DNA from: Nelumbo lutea
Lineage: Eukaryota; Streptophyta; Magnoliopsida; Proteales; Nelumbonaceae
Assembly: GCA_022828595.1 (NCBI GenBank)
Contig: JAKGHH010000008.1
Span: forward strand, 8,049,728-8,113,727
Length of the DNA: 64,000 bases
Direction of reading: 5' to 3'
This document shows, one piece after another, positions 22,527 to 33,032 of this stretch. A program made the position numbers and the translations under genes. Position 1 is the stretch's first letter. Each line of letters opens with the position of its first letter. The notes under the pieces are model-generated. The model saw only the letters and a program-made list of their open reading frames with translations. It ran no database searches and was not told the origin of the DNA.

Positions 22527-23203
22527 TGATGAGGGCAGATTTGACCCTCCAATGGAATTGTGACACATGGCACCTTGTGCCAACTAAGTATGGCTTCCAG
22601 GCAGCTCGATAGGCAGCTCGCCATAGGCAGCTCGCCACAGGCGGCTCGCCACAGGCAGCTCGTCACAGACAGCTCGCCACAGGCAGCTCCCCACAGACAG
22701 CTCGCCCACAGGCATAGGCAGCTCGCCACAAGCAGCTCGCCATAGGCAGCTTGCCATAGGCAACTCTCCATAGGCAACTGCCAGAGCTCGCCGCTGCCTG
22801 ACATGGAGTTTTCGTAGGTCCCTCAGCTCCCACTGCCTACAAAGGAAAGGAGACCACCTCATGCTGAGGGTAGTCGGGTTGCGTTGCACCAGGGAGCTCC
22901 ACCATTCTCTAAGTCACAGGCCTCCTAGTAGGGAGTTCGCCACCAGGTAGCTCCCCACTAGGCAATTCGCCACCAGGGAGCTCGCCACTAGGGAGCTCGC
23001 CACCAGGCAGTTCGCCACCAGACAGTTCGCCACCAGGCAGTTCACCCCCAGGCAATTCTCCACCAGGCAGTTCACCACTAGGCAGTTCGCCACCAAGTCG
23101 CTCATCACTAAGGCATGTCACCACTGTGTCAAATAACGAGGTACTTAGCCAAAAAAATTTTACATCACAAAACATTGGTACGTGTCCGAAAACGGTTACA
23201 TCA
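22527..23203 (+). repeat. 3' LTR (677 bp) of the nested element, internally deleted
   Basis: Matches both ends of the 5' LTR, but lacks the counterpart of about 20563-21272, including the TATA box. Keeps a 14-bp array (22597-22790) and a 15-bp array (22931-23105). Confidence 0.85.
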
Positions 23204-23761
23204 TTGTTCATTACCTCTTGTGATCTCACAGACTATTTGGATGGAGATAAGAAACAACCAGAAATTGGCAGTCCTGAATGCACCGTGTGGTGCAAGGAAA
23301 ATGCCACAGTCATGTCTTGGTTGCTGACCTCCATGACTTCTCGGGTGGCCAGAACTGTTCATCACTTTCCTACAGCCGCTAAAATTTGGGAGAAAGTATC
23401 CAAGACATACGGCCAGAAAAAGAACAATGCTAGAATCTACAGGCTGAACCAAGACATTGCAGCCCTAAGGCAAGGAGACATGTTCGTGGCAACATATTTT
23501 CCAACACTGGAAGGCCTCTGGGAAGAGCTTGACCACCACTTGATTTTGGATTGGGAAAATGCCAAGGATAAGGAGAGGCATGACAAGCAAATTGAGGAGG
23601 GCAGAGCCTTTAAGTTTCTGGCGGGCCTTGACCCTGTATATGAAGGTATAAGGTCACAGATTCTAGGGAGAGATGAATTATCTGAGCTTCACCATGTCTA
23701 CTACCTGGTGAGGAATGAAGAAGTAAGGAGAAAGGAGATGGAAGTTGACTCTCAAACATAG

Positions 23762-26700
23762 TCAACAAAACTACCTGGAGAACATTCAGCCTTAGCCTCC
23801 ACTAAGGAGAATAAATTTTCAGACAAGAAGTCTCTCAAGTGTACCCATTTTGGTGGTGAGAAACACACAAAGGAGAAATGTTGGGTCTTATACCCTCATC
23901 TGAAGCCAGCTGCTCTGAGAACGGACAAAAGGCAACATAAGGGTCACACGACAAGTGGGAATTTTGCCACCAACAACAGTAGTGACAACTCACAGAGTAC
24001 TCAGACAGTGTCCTCTTCCACCGCAAGGCAGGCTGCCGATTTCTCTGGACCAAGTACTTTGGGCTTCACAGCTAGTGAGGTAGAGATTCTCAGTCGGGCA
24101 TTAGCCCGTCTGAAGAACAATTCTTTAGCTTCCACCTCTCTTGCCAAATCAGGTACAGTCTCTGCATTTAGTGCAACTAGTTCCATTAATTCTACCTCTT
24201 GGGTGATTAATTATGGAGCCACTGACCATAGGACACATATGTCCTCCTTATTCTCTACATATCATTTGTTGTCTGGCCAAGATAAGATGAGAATAGCTGA
24301 TGGGTCCCTCTCCACCATCTCTGAAAAGGGGGTGGTTGACCTAAGCAATGATCTCTCTCTTAAATCAGTCATACATGTTCCTAGTCTTACCTCAAATCTG
24401 TTGTCTATTTCAAAGCTTACAAAAAATTTGAACTGCAATATAACTTTCTTTCCTTCTCATTGTGTCTTCCAATACAGATTGACGAGGAGAACGATTTAGA
24501 GTGGTCATGAGTATGGGGACATTTACTATTTTGATGAGGATGTCAGCTCAACCTTGCAAGCTTCTGCTACTACTAGTCCGGAAAGTGTGGAGTCAATAGC
24601 TAGGTTACACTTGTGGCATGCTAGGCTAGGTCATTTGTCTTTTTCTTCTTTAGCAATGTTGTTTCCTGAACTATGTAAAAGCATTCTGATGCAGAGATTA
24701 ATTTGTGATGTGTGTCAAATGTCAAAACAATGTAGATCTATGTATCCAATTTCTAGTAATGAAATTCAAGCCCCTTTTGATTTGGTTCATTTTGATATTT
24801 GGGGTCCTTCACCCATTGTTTTCATTGATGGTTTGCGTTACTTTATTAGTTTTGTTGACCATTATTATCGGTGCACTTTGATTTATCAGTTGAAAGGACG
24901 TGATGAAGTTCCCCAGATAACTATGATGTTTTGCAAGATAGTTGAAACCCAATTTGACAAAAAGATCAAGCAATTCCGTTTAGACAATGCAGCTGAATAC
25001 TTTGAAAGATCCCTGAACTCATTCATGGAAAATGCAGGCATGTTACATCAATTATCATGTGCTTACACCCCTCAGCAAAATGGGGTTGCTGAGCACAAGA
25101 ACAGGCACCTATTGGAGACAAATCGAGCCCTTCTTTTCCAACACAATGTGCCCAAGCATATTGGTCTCAAGCTGTTCTCACTGCATCATACCTGATAAAT
25201 TGGATGCCATCTAAGGTATTGAGTATGAAGACTCCTTTCTCTGTTTTGTGTCCCACTCTTCCAAAATTTCCTCTTTCCCCACGGGTTTTTAGTTGTACAT
25301 GCTTCATACATGTGAAGGATCCAAAGAAAACCAAGATGGATCCTAAGGCTACAAAGGGAATATTTTTTTGGTATTCTCCTACACAAAAGGGGTATAAGTA
25401 TTATGATCCTGTCTCCAAGAAAAAATATGTCACCAGAGATGTAGTCTTTTTTGAGTCTCAACCCTATTTTCAGTCTTCTCATAATCCTCTTCAGGGGAGA
25501 GTAGTGGGTTGGAAGAAGATTCTCAGTCTCCCTTCTTTTTTGTTCCCCTTTCATCACCTTCCACTACTCCTAGCTGTAACATTCTGGGTCAACTTAGTGA
25601 GACTCCCACTATGCCAGTTACTTCTCTAGATTCGACTGATGCTTCTGAAGGTTTTAATAAACAAGAGAAAGAGATACTTACATACAGTAGAAGGAAGAAG
25701 GGCCCTCGACCTCATGATTGCAATCAGTTGACCTCAGATCAATCTGTCTTTGCAATCCAAGGTAATTCTGACTCACTCAATTCAGATTTGGATCTTCCTA
25801 TTGCTCTCCGTAAGCCTGTTCGTTCTTGTATCACTCGGCATTCCATAGCTGATTATGTTTCTTACTCACACTTATCCCCTTCCTATCATTCATTTGTGTC
25901 TACTCTTTCCTCTGTATGTGTCCCTTCCAGGTATTCAAAGAAGGCATCTGATCCAAGGTGGAAAGAAGCCATGAATGAGGAGATGAAAGCCCTAATGAAA
26001 GCAGGAATGTGGGAATTGGTGGACCTGCTAGAGGGGAAAGGCACTGTTGGGTGCAAGTGGGTATTCACAATAAAGCATAGGGAAGATGAGTCAATTGAGA
26101 GGTACAAGGCCAGATTTGTGCCAAAGGGATTTACACAAAAGGAAGGAATTGACTACAAGGAAACCTTTGCCCCAGTAGCAAAGCTCAACACAATTAGGGT
26201 TCTACTGTCACTAGCAGCAAAATTATCTTGGGAACTTCATTAGCTGGATGTGAAGAATGCATTCCTAAATGGTGATCCTCATGAAGAGGTATTCATGGAA
26301 CCCCCACATGGATATGATGTTGGAAAGAAGGTATGTAAACTAAAGAAAGCATTATATGGTTTGAAGCAATCTCCCTGGGCATGGTTTGAGAGACTTTGTT
26401 TGGCCATGAAGAAAGTGGGGTACATTCAGAGCAGTGCATATCATACATTGTTTACAAGGAGATGGGATGACAAACTTACAACACTCATTGTGTATGTGGA
26501 TGATATGGTGATTACTAAAAATGATGTGAAAGAGATGAAGAGACTGAAGGAGTTCTTAGCTTCAAAATTTTAGATCAGGGACCTGGGAAATCTGAGATAC
26601 TTTCATTGGATTTGAAGTTGCTAGATCAAGAGAAGAAATCTACATATGTCAAAGAAAATATGTGCTAGATCTCCTAGAGGAAACAAACATGATGGGGTGC

Positions 26701-27348
26701 AGGCCAGCAGACACTCCAATAGAACCAAACCATGGATTACAAGAATCAATGGGTGAGGAATACTGTGATAAGGAAAGGTACCAAAAATTGGTAGGAAAAC
26801 GGATATACTTATCCCTTACTCGGCCAGACATTGCCTATGTAGTGCATGTTATCAGTCAATTTGTGCACTCACCAAAGACTTGCCCAGGGAAAGGAATTCT
26901 ATTAAGGAAAAACAGCAGACTTGAAATTGAAGCCTACACTGATGCTGATTGGGCTGGGTCTGTTGGAGACAGAAAATCAACCTCAGGTTACTGTATATTC
27001 TTGGGAGGAAACCTAGTCACATGGCGCAATAAGAAGTAGAATGTTGTGGCTAGATCAAGTGCAGAAGCATAATACCAAGCTATGGCACACGGGGTTGTTG
27101 AACTCTTATGGCTTAGAACCCTCCTTAATGAGCTTGGTATCAAAACTGAGGGTCCCCTCAAGCTGTATTTTGATAATAAAGCTGCTATCAGCATTGCCAA
27201 CAATCCTGTGCAGCATGACAGGACAAAACATATTGAAATTGATCAACACTTTGTCAGAAAGAGAATTATTTCAGGAGAACTCTGTGTGCCTTATACTCCA
27301 TCAGAGATGCAGATTGCAGATGTATTAACAAAGGGCTGGCAACAATAA
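23762..27348 (+). pseudogene. Copia pol (protease, integrase, RT, RNase H), broken
   Basis: Protease: WVINYGATDH at about 24200, where the catalytic Asp of the D(S/T)G triad reads Asn. Integrase: LHLWHARLGHLSFSS and ICDVCQM zinc site, then FDIWGPSP and the AYTPQQNGVAEHKN region (24554-25195). RT: KWVFTIKHREDESIERYKAR, ETFAPVAKLNTIRVLLSLAA and the active-site YVDDM at 26493. RNase H: YTDADWAGSVGDRKSTSGY and DNKAAISIANNPVQHDRTKH. Stops: TAG at 24497, 26241, 26571 and 27037, TAA at 27070; frame changes near 25195, 25500 and 26600. It cannot make a working polyprotein. Confidence 0.9.
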
Positions 27349-27397
27349 AGTTCAGGGACATACTTGGCAAGCTAAACATGATTGATATCCATGCTTA

Positions 27398-27410
27398 GCT
27401 TGAGGGGGAA
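27398..27410 (+). other. Copia polypurine tract
   Basis: The purine-rich TTGAGGGGGAA stretch directly before the 3' LTR, where plus-strand DNA synthesis is primed. Confidence 0.85.
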
Positions 27411-27686
27411 TGTTAGAATGTTAGAGTGATGTTCTACTGATAAGAGTTCTTATTAGCCCATTCTTATATTTAACTTATCTTGTAACTGGGTCTAATCCTG
27501 TTTAACATTTAATTCATTTGGGTGTCCCATCACTAACCAGGGGTATCCCAGTAATTTCTTGTACCTTGTACTACATTCATCTATAAATAAAAGATTGGTC
27601 GACTGGCTAGTACAGTTCAACATTCTCTTCATTTCAATGGTTCTCTTCTCTTCTTTGCTACTTCGAGTATAGCTCCTCAGATTACA
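27411..27686 (+). repeat. Copia 3' LTR
   Basis: 276 bp, same ends as the 5' LTR, followed by the TGTTT duplication at 27687-27691. Confidence 0.9.
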
Positions 27687-27694
27687 TGTTTATC

Positions 27695-27695
<1 letters not shown>

Positions 27696-27747
<52 letters not shown>

Positions 27748-27748
27748 G
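27696..27748. repeat. (TTA)n microsatellite
   Basis: About seventeen units starting a few bases beyond the copia 3' target duplication, within the outer Harbinger-like element. Confidence 0.9.
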
Positions 27749-28061
27749 GATCCACATGGGGGTTCACATGGGCTCTTAGTTGAAATGTATAGTATAATAT
27801 GTGAAAAATATTGTATATATGTATGAGTGAAATGAGGGCTAAATTTGTCATTTACATAAATATAAGCACTTGTGGGAAAAGTAACTTATCAAACATTCCC
27901 ACCCCAATAAGTACTTAAAAACATAATAATTGATTTAAAAAAATGGATTACCAATCTGTCTAAAGGATTGTTAAAATAAATAATTCTTTTAACAAGTACT
28001 TAATCATCAAAGAGAACCTAAATCTGATCTCATGCAACCAAACCAACCATATATGGACACA

Positions 28062-28520
28062 TTAACATTGAAACTTGAATATTATCCAAATGGGGAGAAT
28101 GCACCATTGACGCCATGACATGCAATGCATCAGTCCTCGACACTCTACTTAGAGTTGGCTGAAGCTGAATGTAACTAACTTTTAAGAGCTTTCATAAAAA
28201 GAATGTCATCGATCCCATCCATAAATCCATATCGTATTAATCAAATATTAATACCAAATAAGTAGTGGTGCATGCATGACACCAAATATTAAAAAAAAAC
28301 AAACACTCGTCCAGTCGTCCAGAGTCCTTCCAGTTTCCCAGTCTCTCTCTCTCTCTTATGGACAATGATCAAGTGCTGTATCGACTTAAGAGGAAAAACA
28401 GTTTCTTCTTGGGCCCAAATAAATCTTAGTGAGTGGTTGAGCCCTTTTCCGGCTGAAGAATCCGGATCCTTTCCGGGTTGAATGGGACTAGTCAATCTTT
28501 ACATTGTACATGTACGGCCA
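28062..28520. repeat. Right copy of a host duplication (partner 17838-18150)
   Basis: See the left copy. This one additionally carries a stretch around 28290-28480 with a CT microsatellite (28342-28358) that the left copy lacks or has lost. Confidence 0.65.
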
Positions 28521-28529
28521 CAATATATC

Positions 28530-31205
28530 CAAACTGTCTAAAATATACTTGCTGGGCAAGTTTTGGACAACTCACTTATTCACGTTCATGTTTTGTTATT
28601 TAATAAAAATAAATTAATATGTAATTATTAATTTATCCATTCTAAAAATAACGTAACATTCTCAAAAATTCTTTCAACAGTAGAGGCCGTTGGCCTCCAA
28701 CAACTAAAGTTTTTCCGATCTTTAACCCGCTTGAAAAGTGAAAAGGATCAATTAATATCCTTTATGCCGCTTCCATCCACGGCTCTCTCTCAAATTGACT
28801 TGATTTTTGGACGTTGAGACCTTTTCAAACCTTTTACTTTTGTATATATTTTCCATCATTCATTCCACATATGAATTGAACAGGCTGTGTTAAGTTGTTA
28901 AGAGGAACTAGCTACAAACAAACGTGTCAACTACCAAATGTGGTTTAAGACTTAAGACCAACAGACTGGTAGTTGCTGTTTTGAGCAGGAAATTATCTAA
29001 AGGGTTGCATGCAAGCTATTGATTATATATATATTGCCAACATGAATGATAAATATATAGTAGGCAGCAGATGAGCGATCCAGATCACATGTACAGTGTA
29101 GGGGTGCGGGTGATATAATAACACAACATATATATGAGTATATAAAAGGAAATAAAGCTTTTGGATTTTGGCAGGGAAAAAGGTATTGTGTTGAGACTTG
29201 AAAGGCGGCAAAGGCAGCAAAGTCATGTGATTTTTTATGCCCATATCATTCCCAACATGGTGTCCGCATCTGAATGCCAGCTAAGGGCTTAAGGCCAACC
29301 AGCCTATTGACAACCAATATTCCAAATGCTTTTTCTCTTTCATAACGAGTGAGTTGGCGACGAACACAAGTGCATTCTCATTCCCAGTTTGGTTCTTTGA
29401 TCAGGGTAATATGAGTTGAGAAGATCTCCCAACAAAACACGTTCCAACCCTCTACTAACGTTGAGGGTTGAAACGTGTGGTTACGCCTACGCCCGTTGGC
29501 ATAGCTTTTGGTTAAACAAATCCGATATATATATATTTTAAATATTATTTATATTTTAATTTTTTTTATTTATTCTAAGTATTTTTTTGTCAAAAAGTAT
29601 TATTAACAAAAAATTTTAAGGATTTGGGTCTTCATAGGGAATCCATCCCTATGGAGTGAATGCCATCCGATTCATCCCCACTCCGTTGGCATTCCTACTC
29701 TTGGTTAAAGCTGTAAATCATAGCCCTTGGCCCCTTTTTTGAATTGGATGAAGTGATGTTAAGATGAGCTACAAAACGCATCATCCAAAGCCCAAAGGCC
29801 ATAATTTCAGGTTTCAGCCCAAGGCTACGCCATCGGGCATAGAAGATTTCACTTCCTGCTCCACGGACCTTATGCCATATATGGTCCAATTTTGGCTCCA
29901 TGCAGCCGTCTGCAACCATGGTCGTCATCCCAAGTTCCCAATTTATCGAGTTCGAATAAATCCATTTGCAACCCTAATAAAAGGCTAAAAACTGATGCAA
30001 TTCTATCAATTAGAGAAATTTTTGTATGATAACTTTTTGAGGGCAAATGAAAGTTTGGGGATCCAAGTATCACTGCCCCCAAAGTACAATGTGATTCTTT
30101 GTATTTTACCCAAATCATAAATTACTAATATGTCCTATGATCATTTAAAAATAAAATAAAAGACACCAAAGAAAATTCATGCTCCATTTAGACCACATTT
30201 CAAGTAGAGATTTTTCTGCATAAACAAATGAAGATAACTTGGATGTTAGCTTTGGATTATCAAAATATCCCATATGTATAGAACATCAATTCCCTGAGCT
30301 CTAATTGAATAGTTTGGGTTTAAATTCGATTAGGTTCGATTCAAGCTTGAATATTGAATTAAACTTGATTAGTTATTTGAATTCGAGCTCAATCAATATA
30401 AAGTTTGTCTCAAAAATTCATGAGGATGACTCATTTAATACATACATTTATTATAAGATATAAAAATATATTATGATAATATATTCTTATATATATATAT
30501 ATTATAAGAATATATTACCTATTATAAAAATATCAAATATATTCATTTTCAACATTTCAAGTTGAACTCGAACTCAAACTTTAAACAGTATTTTAGTGGA
30601 TTCAGGCCAAGACATTTTTTCCCTTTCTTATACTTTCTTCCGGGTTATTTTCCTATAGACGGGCATTTATTATGAATGGCCCCATAAAACAAACTTTTTA
30701 TTTCAAGAGATGTGGCTTTTAATCTTACAAATTACAACCTGGTGCACTGAAAAATGGTGGGCTTTCCCCTAAAATGATGTCCAACTCTGAAAATCAAAAT
30801 ATGAAACGAAGAAAGAACAAAAGGTGACAGGTGGATCCTTATAACATTATATCATATCATATCAATTGGTAACGGAAGAGCTGCTCTTGAAACCGTAAAG
30901 CCAAAACTAAATTAGAGTTTAAATTAGAGTTCACGTGATAACGTGCCCCTTTTATCATATTCATTGGCTCATTGCCCAATAGCCCAATACTCAAGTATTT
31001 TATATACGTACTACTGAACAAAAATGATTCCTTTTTATTATTATTGGCATTTTGCATTTGGGTTCGAATCCGATTGGGCTAGGAACTTAGGATCATGAAT
31101 CAGGATCCGATTAACTCATGCGTTGGACACTTGGACTCGAGCAGGGGTGTCCGGTATGTTGGCCTGGATTCCATGCTGGCAGTGGCAGCCTGATATCTTT
31201 TTCTT
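28530..31205. other. Intergenic, no gene recognised
   Basis: AT-rich with TA-rich spots (29525-29540, 30490-30505). Open stretches near 29695-29990 show no family resemblance. No RNA gene seen. Confidence 0.5.
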
Positions 31206-31463
31206 TGGTGTCCGGATCTGCTCTTCGCAGCCGTATATCAAGAATTAATAGGGAGATGTTTCTAACACACCGTGGGATGTGGTGTAAGATATGTAAGGTG
31301 TGTTATGTGAGAAGTAAATCACTAAATCCCGATTTCTATTTTTTTCTTTAATGGGCCCGGATCCGAAGCCATATAGGCAAATTCGGATTTACTCTTCACA
31401 GAATGCGCCTCAAACCAAACTACCATGTACCTTTTTTGTAATTACCGTAGAAAAATGGAGACA

Positions 31464-31643
31464 GGATCTACTCTTTATACGGAGCGCCTCACATTGACCT
31501 CACAGGTATATCCCATTTTGTATTAAGAATATTTCAGTACTTATATATTATTATTTACAGGAGATATTCTCATTTCTCAATGAACGGTGGGATGTACCTT
31601 TGACTTTGAGGTCGTTGTGAGGCGCCTCATGAAGAGCAGATCC
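31464..31643. mobile_element. MITE-like fold-back, about 180 bp
   Basis: Left end GGATCTACTCTTTATACGG, then AGCGCCTCACATTGACCTCA; right end reversed GGATCTGCTCTTCATGAGG, then CGCCTCACAACGACCTCA. Pairing continues as AGGTATATCCCA/AGGTACATCCCA. Related fragments (GGATCTGCTCTTCGCAG at 31214; GGATTTACTCTTCACAG at 31385) lie next to it. TSD not resolved. Confidence 0.65.
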
Positions 31644-31649
31644 CAATTC

Positions 31650-32400
31650 AGGAAGATGTACGCGGTGGTGGTTATTTTCGTTTTGGTCTGTGAGCGGGTG
31701 GTAGTTTTCTACTTATTTTTTCTGCGGTAGTTTTACTACTCTTTTACTCTTCTGGTAATGGCTAATGAATCAACGCCAGCTGTTTGATGTCAAAGAAATC
31801 AACGTAGTAGCTTAAACTCGCAAAACAAGTTCCAACCTGACGTCAATTACTGGTGGATCATCCAACCAATGGGTACTCTGGTCTAGTCCCATGAATCGAA
31901 AATTTTCGAATTGACGCGGTAAGGCTAATTATCTCCAACTTGCGTAATACCTTAGCTAACCGAAATCAAACGTGGCATGATTTTTGTTGTGACCCGATGT
32001 TACTGATTGATGTTCTAGAGAGATCATACGCTGAGCGTTAGTGGACCCCAGAACGGTATAGGTAATCAATACTGTAGGCACGGACACACAGAGACATCGC
32101 CATCTAAAACAGCTATAAGCCTATAATAATGAAGATTAGTCGTCAGTTATTAATCCAAAAAACAACTTGTAAGTTGTAAGTTGTGTGGTGATTGATTAAA
32201 ATGGAAAAAAAAAAAAAAAATTGAAGATTCGAACCAAATTGAAGTATCATTCTCCAAGGATCCTACATCCCGAACGGGCGAACCTTCCCCAGACACATTT
32301 CAATTTTCCAGTACAGTGTACAGTAGAATAATGCATTTCACAGTTCACACGTGTGCATTCGCACGATTTGAATCGCCAACCCTTTATAGTTCAAGCTCAT
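31650..32400. other. Intergenic upstream of GCS, no gene recognised
   Basis: No coding resemblance. May include distal promoter sequence of GCS. Confidence 0.4.
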
Positions 32401-32812
32401 ATTGTGTATAAGTAAAATGTAATCGCCAACTTCAACCCATCAACGGTCTCTCCCTCCTCTTTTCTTCCCTTTCTCTCTCTCTGGGGGCTGTATTTCTTTG
32501 ATGTCTAATTAATTTGGTTTCTGCATAAAATAAGGGTGAGATTTGTGGTCAATCCGTCAATGTGCAGGAGTGGCTGTACTAGTGCTGCAAGATTAAGATA
32601 AAACCAGCCGCTCTCACAAATTTTTTTAACACCCTTTCTCTTTTCCTTCTTCCCCCTCTATTTCGTTGGATATGGTTTCTATTTTTTGTCCATTTGATTT
32701 AAGGGGGGAACAGTAAGGAAAAGCGGAGGAGACTACACCAACTGGGGCATTCTCATTTTCTGAGACAAATCTACCCGCCCCAGCGCAGTGACTGAGAGAG
32801 GGAGATATTATA
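32400..32812 (+). promoter_or_regulatory. Probable promoter and 5' leader of the GCS gene
   Basis: The stretch just upstream of the GCS start codon is pyrimidine-rich, with a CT run at about 32472-32483, as is common in plant core promoters and leaders. I do not see a convincing TATA box at a fixed distance, so the transcription start is not assigned. An upstream ORF cannot be excluded. Confidence 0.35.
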
Positions 32813-32974
32813 ATGGTGGCGTTTGAAGCTCTTGATTGGTTCCTCTTCTCTGCGACTCGAGCTTGTTGTAGTCCTCTCGCCGTTTTCATTCAGATCCAGG
32901 TTCATTTCGTATTCCACTAATGCCTTTTCTCTTCTTAAAAGGAACAAACTTTGCATCAATGTCCATGTCCAAAT

Positions 32975-33032
<58 letters not shown>

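Larger units (their letters stand above)
20343..23203 (+). mobile_element. Non-autonomous LTR retrotransposon nested in copia gag
   Basis: Flanked by TTGTT (20338-20342 and 23204-23208). LTRs 20343-21690 and 22527-23203 begin TGATGAGGG and end TACATTA/TACATCA. A primer-site-like ATTGGCGTCATCTGTGGGAA follows the left LTR at 21691, and a purine stretch (GGGAGTGGGGAGCAAT, 22511-22526) precedes the right one. The 836-bp interior encodes nothing recognisable, so it must have depended on another element's enzymes (TRIM/LARD type). Its LTRs hold minisatellites, listed separately. Much richer in G+C than its surroundings. Confidence 0.85.
20161..23761 (+). pseudogene. Copia gag, split by a nested LTR element
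   Basis: The 5' part (20161-20342, from MNNSWTEVRM to EYNFREWSVLAMLF) and the 3' part (23204-23761, starting at the second target-duplication copy and passing through DLTDYLDGD, VHHFPTAAKIWEKVSKTYG and FKFLAGLDPVYEGIRSQI) are in one frame if the insertion and one 5-bp duplication are ignored. The downstream zinc knuckle (about 23838-23883) has CTHFGGEKHTKEKC, with Phe in place of the second Cys. A TAG at 23759-23761 ends the frame early. Confidence 0.85.
19238..27686 (+). mobile_element. Ty1-copia LTR retrotransposon, complete but inactive
   Basis: The order LTR, primer site, gag, protease, integrase, reverse transcriptase, RNase H, polypurine tract, LTR is that of Ty1-copia. LTRs 19238-19527 (290 bp) and 27411-27686 (276 bp) both begin TGTTAGAATG and end GATTACA. 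By eye they differ at roughly 15 positions plus one 14-bp indel, so the insertion is not recent. The flanking 5-bp duplication TGTTT is intact. The polyprotein is broken by stops and frame changes, and gag is split by a second LTR element (20343-23203). Confidence 0.95.
18303..28018. mobile_element. Probable PIF/Harbinger-like element enclosing a copia insertion
   Basis: TAA lies on both sides (18300-18302 and 28019-28021). Left terminus GGCCTTGTTTGAAAAC; right reversed GGTTCTCTTTGATGAT. Matching subterminal sequence follows, including TTTTAAGTACTTAT and a GTTTGGCAAAAAAGTG/GTTTGATAAGTTACTT pair. Without the 8.45-kb copia insertion the element would be about 1.26 kb. It carries no transposase; it includes an exon-like acidic stretch (18915-19016). 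Termini are imperfect, so the class is inferred. Confidence 0.5.

Noticed and set aside
23126..23208. Start of the gag ORF at 23126 as a true start
   Set aside because: The first part up to 23203 is the end of the nested element's LTR; gag proper resumes at the target duplication.
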